From DASWRT01 sp036403035 (GTDB lineage Bacteria; Pseudomonadota; Alphaproteobacteria; ATCC43930; CGMCC-115725): 8,323 nt of DNA. Below the pieces are notes generated by a model, which saw only the letters and a list, made by a program, of their open reading frames with translations, was not told where the DNA came from and did not search any database. Shown here piece by piece: positions 8,018 to 8,323 of the stretch. Each line of letters starts with the position of its first letter. The first letter of the stretch is position 1. The DNA is taken from positions 1 through 8,323 of the forward strand of contig DASWRT010000476.1 in the NCBI GenBank assembly GCA_036403035.1, read 5' to 3'. Both the position numbers and the translations under genes were made by a program.

Positions 8018-8134
8018 GCGGCGGCCGGGGAGGGGGAGGAAACGATCGACACGGCTGACTTTCCCGAACTGTCGCCTCGCCTTTTACCGCAGCGTGCCGG
8101 TCAAGTCGAACGGTGCGGTCAAACAGCGATCGAA
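8018..8134 (-). other. Upstream region of trpD, likely to hold the operon's promoter; two TTGACCG direct repeats
   Basis: This is the only spacer in front of the trpD-trpC-moaC-moeA run, so a promoter is expected here. On the minus strand TTGACCGCAC (8113-8122) and TTGACCGGCAC (8094-8104) form a direct repeat about 18-19 nt apart, and either TTGACC could be a -35 element. No -10 hexamer falls at a proper 16-18 nt spacing; TAAAAG follows the second at only 12 nt. I see no trp leader peptide with consecutive Trp codons and no clear attenuator. A promoter is inferred from position, not shown. Confidence 0.35.
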
Positions 8135-8156
8135 CCCTCTCCCCTCGTGGAGAGGG
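8135..8156. repeat. Small CCCTCTCC/GGAGAGGG hairpin between trpD and the upstream gene
   Basis: A perfect 8-bp inverted repeat (8135-8142 and 8149-8156) with a 6-nt loop lies 6 nt beyond the stop of the minus-strand isomerase gene. Read on that strand it has no T tract after it, so it is not a textbook intrinsic terminator. On the plus strand it is followed by ATTTTCT. Its composition recalls the hairpins near 3160-3228. It may end or protect the upstream transcript. Confidence 0.5.
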
Positions 8157-8162
8157 ATTTTC

Positions 8163-8323
8163 TCAGAACAACCGTTGCAGCTGGTCCTCGTTGACCTTGA
8201 CCGGGAAGGTCTTGCGAAGCGCCTGGTCGTAGACCGCGAGGAGGTCGCCGCGCATGGCGTTCTCGACCTGCGACGACACCTGCGACACGCCGGCAGCGTC
8301 GCCGGCCGGGTCGGGGCGCTCGA
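8163..8323 (-). CDS. C-terminal end of a probable PpiD/SurA-type peptidyl-prolyl cis-trans isomerase (partial)
   Basis: The last 52 codons of a minus-strand gene enter from the right edge and stop with TGA at 8163-8165. The tail ends ENAMRGDLLAVYDQALRKTF followed by PVKVNEDQLQRLF. An 'R.DLL..YDQALR..yPV.vn...L.rLF' ending is what I recall for the SurA-N/PpiD-type isomerases coded upstream of the trp genes in alphaproteobacteria. These are membrane-anchored periplasmic chaperones that assist folding of exported proteins. Catalytic (rotamase) and anchor segments lie outside the window, so the call rests on the C-terminal pattern and on gene order. It may share direction with the trp operon, separated by a 145-bp gap and a hairpin. 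Confidence 0.6.
   Translation of the reverse strand, partial: ERPDPAGDAAGVSQVSSQVENAMRGDLLAVYDQALRKTFPVKVNEDQLQRLF

Noticed and set aside
8018..8162. trp attenuator or leader peptide
   Set aside because: No short frame with clustered Trp codons and no alternative terminator structure with a T tract before trpD.

Overview
The window is GC-rich chromosomal DNA, most likely from an alphaproteobacterium and probably a sphingomonad-like one. Three things support this: a perfect GTTC-N7-GTTC SOS box in front of lexA, which is the alphaproteobacterial type; the gene order trpD-trpC-moaC-moeA-lexA facing comEC, which I recall from Sphingomonadales and Rhizobiales; and the style of the TrpC, LexA and ComEC proteins. 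The taxonomic call is an inference, because there is no rRNA or other marker in the window.

Left end (1-827): the 3' part of a short-chain dehydrogenase/reductase gene runs in from outside the window. Its protein has Ala where the family's catalytic Tyr is expected. Directly after its stop codon, in the same frame, lies what looks like a headless remnant of a 4-oxalocrotonate-tautomerase-type gene. This end looks like an accessory, partly decayed cassette.

Middle (828-4059): comEC on the plus strand encodes an inner-membrane DNA-uptake channel protein and converges on lexA on the minus strand. The 178-bp gap between them holds a paired inverted-repeat element. lexA has a well-formed promoter whose -10 hexamer lies inside the SOS box, so it should be autorepressed.

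lexA-moeA gap (4060-4419): besides the lexA promoter, it holds a striking imperfect palindrome of about 229 bp that begins just after the moeA stop.

Right part (4420-8017): trpD, trpC, moaC and moeA form a compact minus-strand operon, with 4-nt ATGA overlaps at trpD/trpC and moaC/moeA and a 27-nt gap at trpC/moaC. trpD and trpC carry out two consecutive steps of tryptophan synthesis; moaC and moeA act in molybdenum cofactor synthesis. Upstream, after a 145-bp gap with a small hairpin, is the C-terminal end of a probable PpiD/SurA-type periplasmic or membrane-anchored peptidyl-prolyl isomerase.

Most of the window is core metabolism. I see no convincing undescribed multi-gene system. The points most worth a second look are the large palindrome, the tautomerase remnant with its Tyr-less SDR neighbour, and the absence of trpE/trpG next to trpD.
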